Positions 13,001 to 24,623 are shown, counted from the first letter of the stretch. The stretch is 64,000 nt of DNA from Malachius bipustulatus (GCA_910589415.1 OU342636.1:8104437-8168436), one strand, 5' to 3'. Numbers and translations are program-made. Notes: generated by a model from the letters alone, not told the origin.

Positions 13001-16000
13001 AGGATAAGTTTATGGAGCAGGGGAGGGATATCCCAGTTCCGGTAGTGGGAGGTGAGCGGACGGGCCTCCCAAGACCGTTATCAAGCAACCGTTCTATTCC
13101 CTCGGTGAGCAGTCAGGCTGGGGAGAATAGCATAGATACTGACCTAGAAGATGAAGTCTACGTAATGGTGGACGAAAGACAGAGCAACAGAAGCCGTGCC
13201 CTAGATTTGGAGAGATCAAGGACGGAGACTGAGATCACTCAAAATTGGGAGAGAAGACGATCTGTGGTACAACGTTCCTCACCAGGAAAGCTCTCAGAAG
13301 TACAACCGAACATCAGAGAAAAAAAGACGAACAGGATAATAGAACAAAAAAAAAAGAAAACTCCGAGAGAGCCCAGAAGGACAGCAGAATGAGACAAGTC
13401 CAAGTATAATATTACCAAGATTAAAGGTAAGGTAGATGAGTTTGTGAGATTTTGTAAAGACCCGGCAAACGCAAACGTACATAAAGTACTAAAAACCCGA
13501 TCAGTTGACCTAAACACACATGCAAAAAACACCTTAGTAGAACACAAAAACTTACAACAGAAAATGAAAAGAACGGAACTGAACCATCAAGAATATAGAC
13601 AAATACAAGAAGAGAAGATGGCGGAAAAAACAAGATCTGCCCTACTTGCAATCAAGAAACGCAATATTTCGACATTCAAAAAGAAGAAAGTCTTCCACAG
13701 ACATGGCTGGAAGCACGCAAGATTCTGGATAAAAAATGGAAAAGGTAGTAACTAGACAGTCACAAAAATTAATCAGGAAATCCAGTTAATATGGCGGTGG
13801 AGAACCTTATCCTATTTATGGATGACAAGAGCGAAAACAGAAACAGACGAGACAAGGCAATCATCAGACGATACCCAGAGTTTAATGACAGCGAAAAAAT
13901 TGCGTGCAATGGGGGCGAATACATCATGATAGGACAAAGCACAACATATAAAACTAGAGAAAGCCTACAAAAAAAGATAAACAAATAATAATATGCCTGA
14001 TTGATACCAAAACCCAGGGAATAGAAGAGAGAATATTTGAAATACTAAAAACTTTCAAAGATAACTACTACAAGAAACCCGTCACAATAAATGTTGCCGC
14101 CCCAAGGAATATAGATACTAAAACATTCCAGAAGATGATAGAAGTAATCTACCACGGTGCCAAATGCACAATCGAAGTACATTTTCCACCGGAAAACAAG
14201 AACAGAGCAGATACTGGAAGAAACCAAGAAGCCATACTAATACATACAGGAGGAAAACAATATGCTGAAATACTAAAAACACTAAAAGAAGGAATAAAAG
14301 AACACGGAGACAAAGATGACATCAAATCGGTCAGAAAAACAATGAAAGGCGACTTGCTTATTAGTCTTAAAGAGAACGCAAAAAACAATATAAAAGAAAA
14401 TGTCAAGGAAATAATGAAGGAACAGAGAGTACAAATCATGGGAAGAGACAAAAAAAGACATTATTTATAAAAGACATAGACGAGATCACAAATACAGAAG
14501 AAGTAAAAGAGGCTCTAATAAGGACAAAGTACATATATAAGTAACATATAAGCATATATGTACATATACATATACATATATAAAAGTACACAAATAAGCA
14601 CATATAAAATAATTAAGGCACAGCTGAAACAACCGACACCCAACATAACACTAACGAAAGAAGGGAAAATAGAAGCAGTAAAGAAACTATTCATAATAAA
14701 AGATCAAAACCAAACGTAACTCAGGACAGACCGGGAGACGGAAAACGCAATACAAGCTATAACAATAGAAGAGGTTACAAATGCCTGTAAGAGAATAAAG
14801 ATTGGAAAAGCACCAGGTTCAGACAACATCCCTCCCGATGTGATAAAAACTCTAATAAACGAAATGCCACACGTGTTCTGCCACACGTTCAACCTATATC
14901 TAGAGAGGCAAACTTTCCCGGAGACATGGAAGACCTCTAAAGTTATACTGATCGAAAAACCAAGGAAAACACCACGAGAAGAAGCCAAATACCGTCCGAT
15001 TTGCCTAATAAATGTTATAGGGAAAACCTTCGAAGCCATTATAAACAGAAGACTGATAGAGGATATTGAAACCAAGGGAGGCTTTCACGAAAACCAGTTT
15101 GGCTTCAGAGGAGGACGTGCCGCTACACATGCTATACAAAAAGTCCTAGATCTAATAAAAGAAGGAAGAGATCAAAAGAAAACATATAATGCACTGATCT
15201 TGATCGACGTAGAAAACGCATTCAACATGGCTTCTTGGAATATAACAATACAAAAACTAATTAATAGAGGAGTAAAAAAAAAACACCTGGTGGAAATCAT
15301 CAGTTCCTACTTCACAAATAGACAAATAACAGTATACAAGGGAAAAGAAATGGACTTGGGAGGAGGAGTACCACAGGGGTCCGTGTTGGGACCTACGCTA
15401 TGGAACGTGCTCTATAACGACGTTATGGAGGAGGAAGAACCAGACGTGCGATTGGTGTGTTATGCGGATGACCTGGCCATGGTAATTACAGCAAAGGAGC
15501 CACAAACTCTCAAGCATAAAGGAGAAGTTCCCTGTACAAAATACACACGTGAATGGAGAGAAATGAACTAAAGATGGCACACGAAAAGACACAGGCGGTG
15601 ATATTTAACATGAGTCGTAAACTCTCCGAATTCAGTTTTGAAATCCTGGACACGAGGATCACGCCCGGAAAGGATGTCATATACTTGGGGGTCACGGTTG
15701 ACTAAAATGCACATGCACTGCAGGGAAATCCCTATGACGCTCTGGGAGCGGTGCATGAGAGGATATGTCGATTCACGTTGGCCTTGAATCGCTGCAGGTT
15801 GTATACTTCGGGAAACACGCCCTTTGGAATACTATTCCAAAGATGCGGTTCTATACATAAAAGAAGTCTGAAATAGGGTGGTACGAGGTGTAACACTTCT
15901 CATAAAAATATCTGTAAAACAGAGAAACAGACTCAGGTCAGCTACTCTTCTTCGATGTTCGAGAGTGTCTAAATTTTTTGTCAAATCTGGGTCCCCAATC

Positions 16001-19000
16001 AAGCGGATGGCTCTTTTCTGAATAGAGTCGAGTAGTCTCAGCGTATGTTTGGAAGCTGAGCTTCAAACATGTGAGCAGTATTCCAAGGATGGTTGGATTT
16101 GAGCCTTGTATAAGAGGAGAAGCTGTTGTGGTGTATAAAATTTCTTCGTGCGGAAGAGTGTTCCAAGTTTTTGAGAAGCACTCTTGCAACATGCAACATG
16201 TTGCCAGACCTGCAACATGATCATGCCAAGACATGTTCGCTCCGAGGCTCACTCCAAGTAAACAAAGAGATGACGCTGGAGTAAGAGTGTGTGGCATATT
16301 TTAATTTGTCCATTATTATTATTCTTATCACAAATGATATTGCCGTCTCAGAGAAAATACTTTTATCTGTTGCCTGCGGAAGAAATCTCTTGTGTTGTGT
16401 GGGTAATAAAATGTCATTAATAACCTTGTCTATTAAGAAATGTCTGTGATCACAGAGGCCCCTTGTGTCACATCTCATCAAATGCTTTTGTGATAATTTA
16501 CTTAACAACAAGGGCCATGTTATCTGCAGTGTTTGTCTCAAGGAAAAAGTACGGTAAATATATGTATCTAAGTGATACCCGAGATTAGGACCATAATACG
16601 CATGCCCCTGTGAACAGCTGATGGTCATGCAGTGTTGCCAAATTCAATGGTATTTACCGACAAGATTCGGCATATCCCTAATATATAATATAATATTACT
16701 TATTATAATATTTATTATTATATAATAATAATTAACAATATAATATTGTTCTTTATCTCATCTTTTTTATATTTTCTATTTCTTCTTTTGTTATCTTTTT
16801 TTTTTTCCTTCTTTGATACTTACCTAGCGTAATCTAGTACTCCTATTAACATATTTGTTTACGCTATTTTTTAATCTGTTTTTTCTTGCTGTTTACTCTT
16901 GATTTTCACCGCTATCATATGACTCATACGAAAATTGGCCACTTGAATCTACGGTCTATGTGTACTGGCTTTGATGATCTCAGGTTTTTAATCGAAAATC
17001 AAAACTTTTTTCTGCTTATGCTCACTGAAACGTGGTTGACTGATGATGTTGATGAGGACGTTTTCGATATTCCGGGTTACAGGCTGTTCAGGAAAGATAG
17101 GCCGAGTAGAGGGGGGGGAGTGGGATTTTACATCAAGGATACATTTTTACCTGAAATAATCAGTTTTAGCTTTCCTTTAAATTCAGCTTTGGAATATATG
17201 GTGTTTAAGCTAAGAATAAAAAATCATACAGTTGCTTTTGGTGTATTTTATCGACCACCGAAGACAAATTTAAACTCCTGCCTAGCGGACCTTGATAATA
17301 TTCTTTCTTATGTTTGTCCGTTGGTTGATTACTTTTTTTGTTTGGGCGACTTTAATGTCGATCTCTTTAACCTTGACAATCAGTTAGTGAAATGTTTTGA
17401 TAATTATAATTTCTCACAGCTTATTAATGAGCCAACTAGGATTACGAAAACTTCCAGTACCTTAATCGATCCCGTTTTTGTTACAGATAAAGAGGTAGTA
17501 ATTGATAGTGGAACGATTGCTGCTGATTGTGTTTCAGATCACAGGTTGGTTTTTTGTACACTGAATATACTTAAAAATATAGTGACTCCACGTGAAATTA
17601 CATACCGTTCTTTCAATAATTTTAATTATAATCTTTTCCTTGAGGATCTTGAGTCCCTTCCTTGGCATCTGATGTTATATGAAGGAAATATCGATACTAA
17701 GATTTCCATGTTTAATAGTTTTATACTGTCAGTGATCGATGCTCATGCACCGGTTAGAAAGGTTCGCATTACAAAAAAGAGGGCTCCGTGGTTAACCTCG
17801 AATATAAGAGTTTATATAAATTTGCGAAATAGAGCTTTGCAAAGGTTTAAGCAATCTAAAAATGGTGAAGACTGGCTGCGATACAAACAGTTGAGAAATT
17901 TTACTTTGTCTTGTATTAGAAGGGAGAAAAAAAAATATATTGATGGTGTTTGCTCGGAAAAAAGTGAAAAGAAAGTCTGGAATGCCCTCAGGATGTTCAA
18001 ACTAAGTTCTAAAAATGATACTGCCATCCCTGAAAATCTTTCTGATCCTGAGGGTATTTCTAACCATTTTAAACCTTTCATACAAGTGTCCTCTGATTGC
18101 GGTTCACAAATTGATTTCTATAATAATAATCGATATAATGATAATAACATATTCTCTTTTGAATTCGCAACAATTGAGACAGTTAATAGAGTGTTGAGCA
18201 GCATTGACACTAATGCTCGAGGAATTGACGACTTATCAGCCGGATATCTTAAGTATTGTAGCCCTTTTATTGATAAGTATATTACACATTTAGTTAACTC
18301 CTGCATTGAATGTGGTTATTTCCCGGATCAATGAAAAATTGCAATTGGCAAACCTATTCCTAAGAAACCGACTCCGGCTCATTATGATGACCTGCGTGTT
18401 ATCAGTATTTTGCCGGTTGTCTCAAAGATATTTGAGAAAATTTTGAGTGACCAAATTTTCAGTTTTATGACAAGAAATAACATAATTCCTGCTTCGCAGT
18501 GTGGTTTCAGGAGGGGCTTCAGTACGGCAGTCGCTTTGACAAATGTTGTGGACAGCATCATTAGGGCTAGAGATGCTGGTAGAGCGGCTGTGTTGGTCCT
18601 GCTTGATTTTTCTAAGGCGTTTGATACCGTCAATCATGAACTAATGTGTGCCAAACTATGTTACTACGGTTTTGACGCTAATGCGCTTTGCCTTATGAGG
18701 TCGTACTTTAGGTGCAGATGGCAAAATATTCTTAGCGATGGTCGGATTTCGGGTGGAGTTGAAGTCTTATCGGGAGTGCCTCAGGGATCCATATTGGGAC
18801 CACTGTTGTTTATAATATATACTGCAGATATTATAAATTCTGTAGAAAACTGTCAAGTGCAAGCGTATGCTGATGACACGCAGCTCTATTTTGAGTTCGA
18901 CCATGGAAAATATTTGGAAGCTAATGAACTGGTAAACAGAGATTTGGAAATAATCAGGCAAACGTCTCATGATCATAATTTGATAATTAATCCTACGAAG

Positions 19001-20903
19001 TCCTGGGTAATAATCTTTTCGGACCAACAACGTAGAAAATTTCTTAGACAAAATTTTAAAATTGTTTTAGATGATGCGGTTCTTCCTGACGTGGACAATT
19101 GTAAAAATCTTGGCCTTATAATTGATTATGAACTTAGATTCAGAGAGCACATTAGTCAGCTTCATAGAAGATCCTTCATTGCTGTTAAGTTACTTTATTC
19201 AAACCGACATATTCTCAATACGAGCTTACGTAAGCGATTGTGTGAATTGTTTGTTTTGTCGAAGTATAATTACTGTGACACCATTTATGGACCTGCTTTG
19301 GATTCGCGTACTAGATGTAAAATTCAAAAGGTTCAGAATTGTTGCTCGAGACTCATTTTTGGATTGAGAAAGTATGACCACATCTCACATACATTTGTAA
19401 AGTTGAACTGGCTACTAATGGAAAATCGCAGATTGCTGCATTTTGCAGGCTTCATGCATCATTTGATTAATGGTAAGGATCCTCCTGTGTCCCTTAGTGA
19501 GAGACTTACGTCTAGATTGGATATACACCAGCGGGTCATCAGAAATAGGGCTAGACTCACAATGCCTCAGCATCGGACAGCATTGTTCCAGCGAAGTTTT
19601 TCCTATAATGCTGTCAAGGTGGTTAATGCTATACCGGATAATATTTTCATGTTATCTTTCCCCCAGTTTAAAGCGTTATACAGAAAGCGTATTTTTGAAA
19701 GTCAGTACACAGTTTGTTTTGATGCATGATGGTTTATGAGTATCGTATATGGATTCTGGTATTTTTGTTTTTCTTCTTTTTTCATCTTCTTTTCATAATT
19801 TCTTTTCTAATCTCTTTCTTGTATCTTCCTCTCGTTCCTGAAATTTCGTATTATTTCTTGTCTTCTTTATATTTGATATGAGGTTTATGTTAGGTATTTA
19901 TTTGAATTATTTGAATTATTTGAACTATTTGTCAAGTTAGCTTTATGTTTAGTAGGCATATGGGTATACAAGATACTTTGAGTTTTCTTTCTTTTTTGTT
20001 CTTCATACTACATGGTTGAATAGAATAGCAATTTTTGCTAGATTCCGCCGTGTGGTGTGAAAAATTTATTTTTTGTAAATCTGTTTTTTAAAATGAAAAA
20101 ATAAAGTCGATATTATTATTATTATTATTATATTGTCCTAATCTTGGATACCACTTATGTGTATTTACCAAAGTTCGTTATACATTGTGAATCTCTGCAA
20201 TACTAGAATTTCGATAGGTATTAATAAACACTGCTGGACTGACCAAGCTAACGTAGACCGGCAATAAATAAATTGAGACTACACCAAGGTAATGTGTAAA
20301 AAACCAAAGTCATCAAACAAAACTTACCCTGGAGTGAGTCAACAAATGGTGCTTCAAAGTAAAGCTCTTCTTGCACTGCTGACACTGATAAGGTCTATCA
20401 CTGGAGTGCAACAAAAGATGAGTGTTCAAGCAATGCTTATGAGTAAACGACTTCCCGCAATGGTTGCACGTATGTGGCCTGATCCCCGTATGAGTCCTCG
20501 CATGGGTCGTCAGATGGTGCTTCAACAGGAAGGACTTCCCGCAGTTCTCGCACGAGTAAGGCCGCACCTTATCGCAGTCCTTCTTCGACTTCGTGACCAC
20601 TTTCTTGCTCTCGCCCGGAATCACCTCTGAAGGCTTCACGAGGTTGGTCTGGGTGAAGTCGGGTGGTGTCAGCGGAGCCAGGAAATGTCGATGCTCCATT
20701 TCGGTGAGAGACGACTTATCAAAGTCGGAGATGATCTCCTGCTTGGTTATGTTGTTGAGGAAGAAGACCGGGTGGCGAAGGAATTTCGTTTTGGGATCCT
20801 GCAGGTAGCCATGGTTGGTGTAAGTCTGAGAGGTGGTCTCTGGATTCAGGTGTTCGTTCGATGGCCAGTAGGTGAACGCTTGGAGGTTTTGTGTGGTAGA
20901 CAT
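3645..20903 (-). CDS. C2H2 zinc-finger protein, 11 fingers, five coding exons
   Basis: Joining 20903-20328, 5363-5211, 5125-4947, 4890-4566 and 4061-3645 gives 1650 nt (549 residues plus stop) with every junction in frame and GT-AG introns. The first ~115 residues have no domain I recognise. Three fingers end exon 1 (about 116-138, 144-166, 172-194), and eight more follow, all C-x2-C...H-x3-H. A Ser/Pro/Asp/Gly-rich tail closes the protein. It is probably a nuclear DNA-binding transcription factor. Introns 1, 2 and 3 each cut a finger at or next to the C-terminal H-x3-H, and the codons restore it exactly, which strongly supports the model. Intron 1 is about 15 kb and packed with transposons. 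The orthologue is not identified. Confidence 0.88.
4566..4890 (-). CDS. Zinc-finger gene coding exon 4
   Basis: The acceptor TTTCAG is at 4891-4896 and the donor GTATG at 4565. After completing finger 7 it encodes finger 8 (CQSCSESF), finger 9 (CQECGCVF) and a Gly/Ser-rich spacer ending SAIGK. The preceding intron is just 56 bp. The spacer between fingers 9 and 10 is much longer than the normal seven-residue linker. Confidence 0.88.
4947..5125 (-). CDS. Zinc-finger gene coding exon 3
   Basis: The acceptor CCTCAG precedes GTG at 5125 and the donor GTAAGA is at 4946. It begins VMHSRFH (end of finger 5), then finger 6 (ACSDCGATF) and finger 7 (SCPICDKEF) up to AAHI plus two bases. The split Arg codon AG/A is completed by exon 4, giving H-IRC-H. 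The intron before it is only 85 bp. Confidence 0.9.
5211..5363 (-). CDS. Zinc-finger gene coding exon 2
   Basis: Exactly 51 codons between an acceptor TTATTAG (just above 5363) and the donor GTGAGT at 5210. It begins with VH, completing finger 3, then encodes finger 4 (ICTECGQAF) and most of finger 5 (VCEDCGESF), ending at EHL so that exon 3 supplies its two histidines. Confidence 0.9.
5622..6081. other. Intron 1 DNA left of the LINE
   Basis: AT-rich to 5860, then a less AT-rich stretch (5870-6080) that may be the damaged 5' part of the LINE that follows. No coding motif is recognisable. Confidence 0.3.
6082..8990 (+). mobile_element. LINE with endonuclease and reverse transcriptase, one frameshift, (ATT)n tail
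   Basis: The frame 6082-8025 and, after a shift near 8005-8025, the frame to 8738 together form ORF2. The endonuclease shows GDFNVHF and TDHLGI, but its N-terminal Asn/Glu motifs are missing or diverged. The reverse transcriptase shows YHPISILP, FYDLTKAFD, GVPQGSVLGP and FADD. The thumb continues with KFLGVYLDPKLTW. The 3' UTR contains AATAAA and ends in (ATT)n at 8967-8985. The tail and motifs suggest the CR1/Jockey assemblage. It lies in intron 1 of the zinc-finger gene, antisense to it. It is probably dead because of the frameshift and the damaged 5' end. Confidence 0.8.
9600..9885 (+). repeat. Diverged single arm of palindromic family A
   Basis: After the string GGGACACCCTGTATA the sequence follows the arm of family A seen at 10418-11048 and 58569-59198 (GAGTTATAAACAA, AACAGCTTACATGTCCC, TTAACTTTTCACGTA). 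Only one arm is recognisable, so this is a relic. The 600 bases before it (8991-9599) hold nothing else I can name. Confidence 0.5.
10213..11500 (-). mobile_element. LINE 3' end, split by a palindromic element
   Basis: Reading leftward, 11495-11310 encodes a LINE ORF2 C-terminus (YNPRSNTNVLTRSPL, then MCAIANRIS, the usual last block before the stop). The 3' UTR continues past the palindrome at 10295-11171 and ends with AAATAAA and (TTA)n at 10213-10237. The two halves join at a TATA repeated on both sides of the palindrome, so the palindrome inserted after the LINE. Confidence 0.65.
10295..11171. mobile_element. Concentric palindrome: family A core inside a 123-bp-armed shell
   Basis: The ends are CAGGGTGTCCCAGCTTATTC and its near-exact inverse ending at 11171, flanked by TATA on both sides. 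Shell arms are 10295-10417 and 11049-11171, 123 bp each. The core 10418-11048 has its own ends (AGAGTGTCCCATATGAC and inverse) and is the same family as 58569-59198. No transposase is encoded. If transcribed, the two ~390-base halves would fold into one long hairpin. It lies inside intron 1 of the zinc-finger gene. Confidence 0.85.
11501..12284. other. Unassigned intron DNA
   Basis: AT-rich sequence without coding, repeat or RNA signals that I can name. The short frame at 12010-12213 is low-complexity and judged chance. Confidence 0.4.
12285..15705 (+). mobile_element. Degenerate R1-type LINE, internally deleted
   Basis: A GC-rich leader (12285-12978) starts with a strong hairpin, CCTCCTCA (12285-12292) pairing with TGAGGAGG (12313-12320). 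ORF1 begins at 12979 and runs, through one TGA at 13390-13392, to about 13755; further ORF1 pieces appear in other frames to 14470 (Lys/Glu-rich). A (TACATA)n-like stretch lies near 14535-14605. The endonuclease is missing. The reverse transcriptase (14720-15702) shows LIDVENAFN, GVPQGSVLGP, CYADDLAMV and YLGVTVD and resembles R1-clade enzymes. In the third RT motif the usual basic/aromatic residues are replaced by EN. The copy ends abruptly at 15705 where another LINE begins in reverse. Confidence 0.75.
15706..16297 (-). pseudogene. Reverse-oriented LINE 3' scrap, relative of the LINE at 26313-29630
   Basis: On the minus strand this matches the last ~660 bp of the plus-strand LINE at 26313-29630: LLGVSLGANMSWHDHVAG near 16260, and GNTPFGM-type antisense text and TGCATGTGCATTT at its 3' end. 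An internal deletion near 15895-15935 removes part of the last block, frameshifts are present, and the poly-A tail is gone. It abuts the R1-type copy directly. Confidence 0.75.
16298..16749. other. Unassigned intron DNA
   Basis: No motif recognised except an AT-only stretch (16680-16745) rich in TAATAT and ATTATT, which immediately precedes the next LINE. Confidence 0.4.
16750..20136 (+). mobile_element. Nearly full-length CR1-like LINE with (ATT)n tail
   Basis: A T-rich leader precedes ORF2 (16886-19729). The 3' UTR contains a TAGCAATTTTTGCTA stem, AATAAA and an (ATT)n tail at 20110-20130. The 7-mer ATATTGT occurs at both edges (16743-16749 and 20130-20136) and may be the target duplication, although the area is AT-rich. 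No ORF1 is visible. The tail type and the YADDTQLY block point to the CR1 group. It is inserted antisense in intron 1 of the zinc-finger gene and appears to be the youngest LINE there. Confidence 0.8.
16886..19729 (+). pseudogene. LINE ORF2, endonuclease plus reverse transcriptase, one stop codon
   Basis: The frame is open for about 947 codons except for one TGA at 18332-18334. Endonuclease motifs: HLNLRSM, LTETWL, YRPPKT, GDFNVDLFN and VSDHRLVF. Reverse transcriptase motifs: RVISILPVVSKIFEK, LLDFSKAFDTVNH, GVPQGSILGPLLF and AYADDTQLY. The thumb continues with CKNLGLIID. The C-terminal block ends at a TGA (19727-19729). The stop falls where the family has Trp in the FPxxWK motif, so a single TGG to TGA change would explain it. 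Everything else looks functional, which suggests recent insertion. Confidence 0.85.
20328..20903 (-). CDS. Zinc-finger gene coding exon 1
   Basis: The ATG is at 20903-20901 and 192 codons end in phase 0 at HSR, followed by the donor GTAAGT (20327-20322). It encodes an N-terminal region containing TYWPS, HPVFFLNN and a Lys-rich stretch before finger 1, then fingers 1-3 with classical linkers (HTGIRPH, SSDRPYQ). The third finger is completed by exon 2 (VH). The upstream in-frame context offers no earlier coding signal and a candidate promoter lies just above, so this start is preferred. Confidence 0.88.
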
Positions 20904-20918
20904 GGTAGTTGGGGTGGT

Positions 20919-20958
20919 TACTGATGGACTCTTATAACTTGTTGGGTTTATTTAAAGG
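20919..20958 (-). promoter_or_regulatory. Candidate core promoter of the zinc-finger gene
   Basis: On the minus strand a TTTAAATA box (20958-20951) lies about 36 bp before TCAGT (20924-20920), which fits the arthropod initiator. Start at 20922 would leave only an 18-base leader before the ATG. The spacing is slightly longer than usual for a TATA box, and an upstream noncoding exon remains possible. Confidence 0.35.
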
Positions 20959-23900
20959 CATGCCTTATTCAAATGTGATGATACGCGAACCATTTCGGGT
21001 ACGGGGGCTGGAGATGAATCAAGTTCAGTGTGATGATGCACCAGTGTGCTAATAATCCGTATCATGTCACTTATAAACAATAACTAACTGATCAACTGTA
21101 ATATTTCTTGTTTATTATCGATCGCAGCAGATTTATTATATGTCCATATTTTCGTTTTAGTTGTTAATAATGTTAATAATAAAAACCAAAGTGAAATGGG
21201 CGAATAAAATTAAAATGACAGCTACTCGTCTCGTACAATTAATTACTTGAGGTTATGTTCATTCCTAACTGACAATTCTGACGTGACTTTTAAACCTTCA
21301 ATAATTTAAATGTCGTGTCTGATTGATTGACTGATGTTAACTATGAACCAAAGAGAGTTAACCAGAGAGGAGGTAATCTAAGATCCAAAGTAATCTGTAG
21401 TAAATAAATGGCCTATGATACCTGTTTTACCGACACTGATGCATACTAGGGTAGCGCATTCTCATTCTCACAAAAAATTGGAAAAAAGTTGGGAATGTCA
21501 GATATGTACGAATATACGCGTATTAGGGCAAGGATGAAACTTTAAGGCCTTATATCTCGACTATTACTTGCCGCCGCAAAAATTCAATGGTACCTTGATA
21601 CTCCTGGAGACACAAGCTATCCGATAGTATAAGCCATTTCGCCCTATACCCATGCCGCTCATTTCAATAATCATCGAACGTACTATACTGTCTAAGAATT
21701 CACGCAATTTTTTATTAATAAAAAAACGTATTTTCTAAAAATGGTTATTAGCATAATACTTTTGCATAATAATAGCAAATACAAATACCTACTCTAAAAT
21801 ATTAATACCGGACACTTCTATACCTAATGCATTGTGTCGATGTGCAACATATAGGGAACCTGCATTACCGACACTGACGCTTACTAGGGTAGCGCATTCT
21901 CATTCTCACAAAAAGTTGGAATGTCAAATTAAACTTCAAAAACGTCAAATTTTCCATGTACGTTCAACTGTTTTAAAATTCACATAATTTGTTGTTCAGT
22001 CTGCGTATATAATGGTAAACTTTTGATGCATGCGTTAGAGGATGTTTCAACAATAAAAAGGTGGCTTTCTACTTGTTCACGTTGCTAAACTCATTATTAT
22101 AGTCCTCTCTATCAATACTTGCCTGTTAAGTCCTCTATCAATACTTACCTGTTAAGTATAGAGATTTCCTGGACAATGCACCCAGCATGTATATCCCATT
22201 TCAGACGTTTTTGGATTCAAGTTGGCTGTGATATTTTTTCTTCAAGTTGGATACCCTGGACAGTCGATTTGAGCTAAAAAAGTTCAAATGACTTCCCACT
22301 TTACTCATATGCCATTAGGATTAATTTCTTACCTAATAAAAATACGTTTGACGTCTGCAAACAATAATTCGATAATATACGATTGTTGTTATTTTTTAGT
22401 AAAAAATATTTAATTATTAGACGTTCAGTAACTTCATTCAAAAAGTTCTGTCAGATTTTCAGCATCTTATTTCAATCCTTTTAAAATTAAAAAGAACTTA
22501 AATCTCCTTTGAATACTACATTATTATATTATAATGCCAAAAGTAATTGAAATGTGTGGCACAGTGTCTACCGAAAACCAACACAAAGAGATCGTTATTT
22601 ACACAAGAACTCCAATCAACACCCAGCCCAAAAACGAGCTCTGTAATACAAACCCCGGTGAATCGTGCTTCCCGAATTTGTGAGACTCAGTCCTACCTCG
22701 AAGAAGATGAGCTCTACACCATGCATGGCATGAATGCTTTGCTTCAGAATGACCACGCCGTGTGCTACGAAAAGACGAAAATTTTGTCTACTACGTCACA
22801 CTATTGCATCCATGCATATACTGTTTTATAACAAATTGAAATCCAGAAAATATAAAGGTGGAGTAACCAATAACCATACTTAAATTAAACCGATTGGATT
22901 CAGAAAATTTATAGTTCTACCCAAATATAATTTTTATTCATATATTTTAGGCAGCCTCAGTATCAAACGACAATAACGAGATAAGAATTTATCATAACTC
23001 ATCCTCAACCGAGTTAGCAAGACTTTCCTCAACTAGCAAAAAAATCCTCCAACTCCCTACAATAAATTGAAAATGAAGAAAAACTTATTGGCAACCTACA
23101 AAGATCATGAGGCTCATTCCATCTGCTTTCTTCAAAATTTGAATTAAATTAGTTGATAAAGGAATAAAGACTACCCCTACTTATTCTTCAAATGTTCTTG
23201 TGAAAATTAGGCATTTCAAGAGTCGGCGACATGACATATGATATGTTCCTGAATTTCACAGTTCAAATCTCAGCTCGGCATGGTTATTTCTCGGTAATTT
23301 AACTATGTATTTATAAATTTAAAATTTGTGTCTGGCCAAATTAGCTAGTTCTGAGAGCCAAATTACTAGATTGGAATGACTAGGTCTTATCTACACGGTT
23401 AAGACCAATGCTCCCTCTTAAAAAAAAACTTTGATATTGGAAAATTGAAGTTAGTTGAAAAAATTTGTTGAAATAGACTTTTATAAATTTCCAGGGCATA
23501 ATCTTTATCTTCGAATCTAAACCGACTCAATAAAATTTGAGAGTAAAATCAAGAAGTATCGCGAGCAAAAAAATCCGAAGTAATATTATGTAGATTTTTA
23601 TAAATAATGTTGTAACCGCTAGCCTTTAAATTACTTCTCTGGATAACATTTCTTAATTTTCTAGTTGAATATTTCTTGTTCAATAACTATAAAAGCATTG
23701 TAGAAGTGTAGAACTGTAGAAGTGTAGAAATATATACATAGCATAGCTTACCTTATAATTTATGAATCTTATTTTAACCGTTTAACAAGAAATTTTAATG
23801 ACAATGAACATAACTTGTATTTTTATCTTCTATTACTAAACTTAAAACAAACAATAAATTATGATAATTTTTATATTTTGTATTTTTTTGGATAAAATTA

Positions 23901-24458
23901 AAGTTTTGAAATACAGAAAACATATTTAAAGGAATCGTTAATAGTTTCACATATATAGTTGAAAAAAATCGATCAAGAAATAAATTCTCCTTGTCTGATT
24001 TTACACAAAAATAAATATTTCCCCGAATATTAGTATAAGTACCTACTTTAGATAATATATTCCTGTTTTGGCAACGCAGCGTAGGTGAAATTTAAAACAA
24101 AGTCAAATTTGATTAGAAACATCCATAACCTTAAAAAATTTAGCTTGTCAAAGGTAGTTCAAAACTCAGCTTTTGGAAAGCTACCAACATAATTCGAATT
24201 TTCCATAGCCAACTCTGAATTCAAAAACGTCTGAAATGGGATATAGTTATGATTGCAGAAAATATACCAGGCTCAGAATTTCCGTATACCTGAAACTTGG
24301 CAGATAGGTTTTATTACACCTTGTAATCGTATTTTTAAGGATCAGTATGGGAGGGTCTTTTATTAGGTATTTAGATCATTCTGTCGTCCTTGTGTCTATC
24401 AAGACCGTTTTTCTCAGTATTAGTATCGTGTGATCCACAAAATTTTTCATCAACTAAA
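20959..24458. other. Upstream of the zinc-finger gene; mostly unassigned
   Basis: No exon could be supported here. 21417-21480 and 21855-21930 are direct copies of the ACCGACACTGACGC repeat listed separately. An open frame at 22547-22831 has no recognisable motif and no splice or start context. The remainder is AT-rich. Confidence 0.4.
21417..21930 (+). repeat. Two direct copies of an end repeat (ACCGACACTGA...GGTAGCGCATTC)
   Basis: Copies begin at 21429 and 21867 and share about 60 bp including CTAGGGTAGCGCATTC and CATTCTCACAAAAA. A third copy forms the left end of the MITE at 43678-43986. The repeat is preceded each time by an ACCTG.. or TCCTG.. string, so the mobile unit may extend further left. 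Both copies point the same way, so this pair is not itself an inverted-repeat element. Confidence 0.6.
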
Positions 24459-24623
24459 GCTCAGATCCAAAATAGTAGTCACTAACTGACATTATTGAAA
24501 AAGCAATTTCAGAGAAGCGGAACGCAGAAACTGATGTTTAGAAGAAAATTTTCTGTTTGCCGCTTATCCAAAAATAGTTTTTTTTAGTAATGTCAGTTAG
24601 TGACTACTATTTTGAATCTGAGC
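24459..24623. mobile_element. Small MITE with 36-bp inverted ends
   Basis: GCTCAGATCCAAAATAGTAG at 24459 is mirrored by its inverse ending at 24623. About 36 bp pair on each side with few mismatches, enclosing ~90 bp. There is no coding capacity. The target duplication is not clear. Confidence 0.6.

Noticed and set aside
22547..22831. 94-codon open frame upstream of the zinc-finger gene
   Set aside because: No domain, no splice or start context, low protein-like character.
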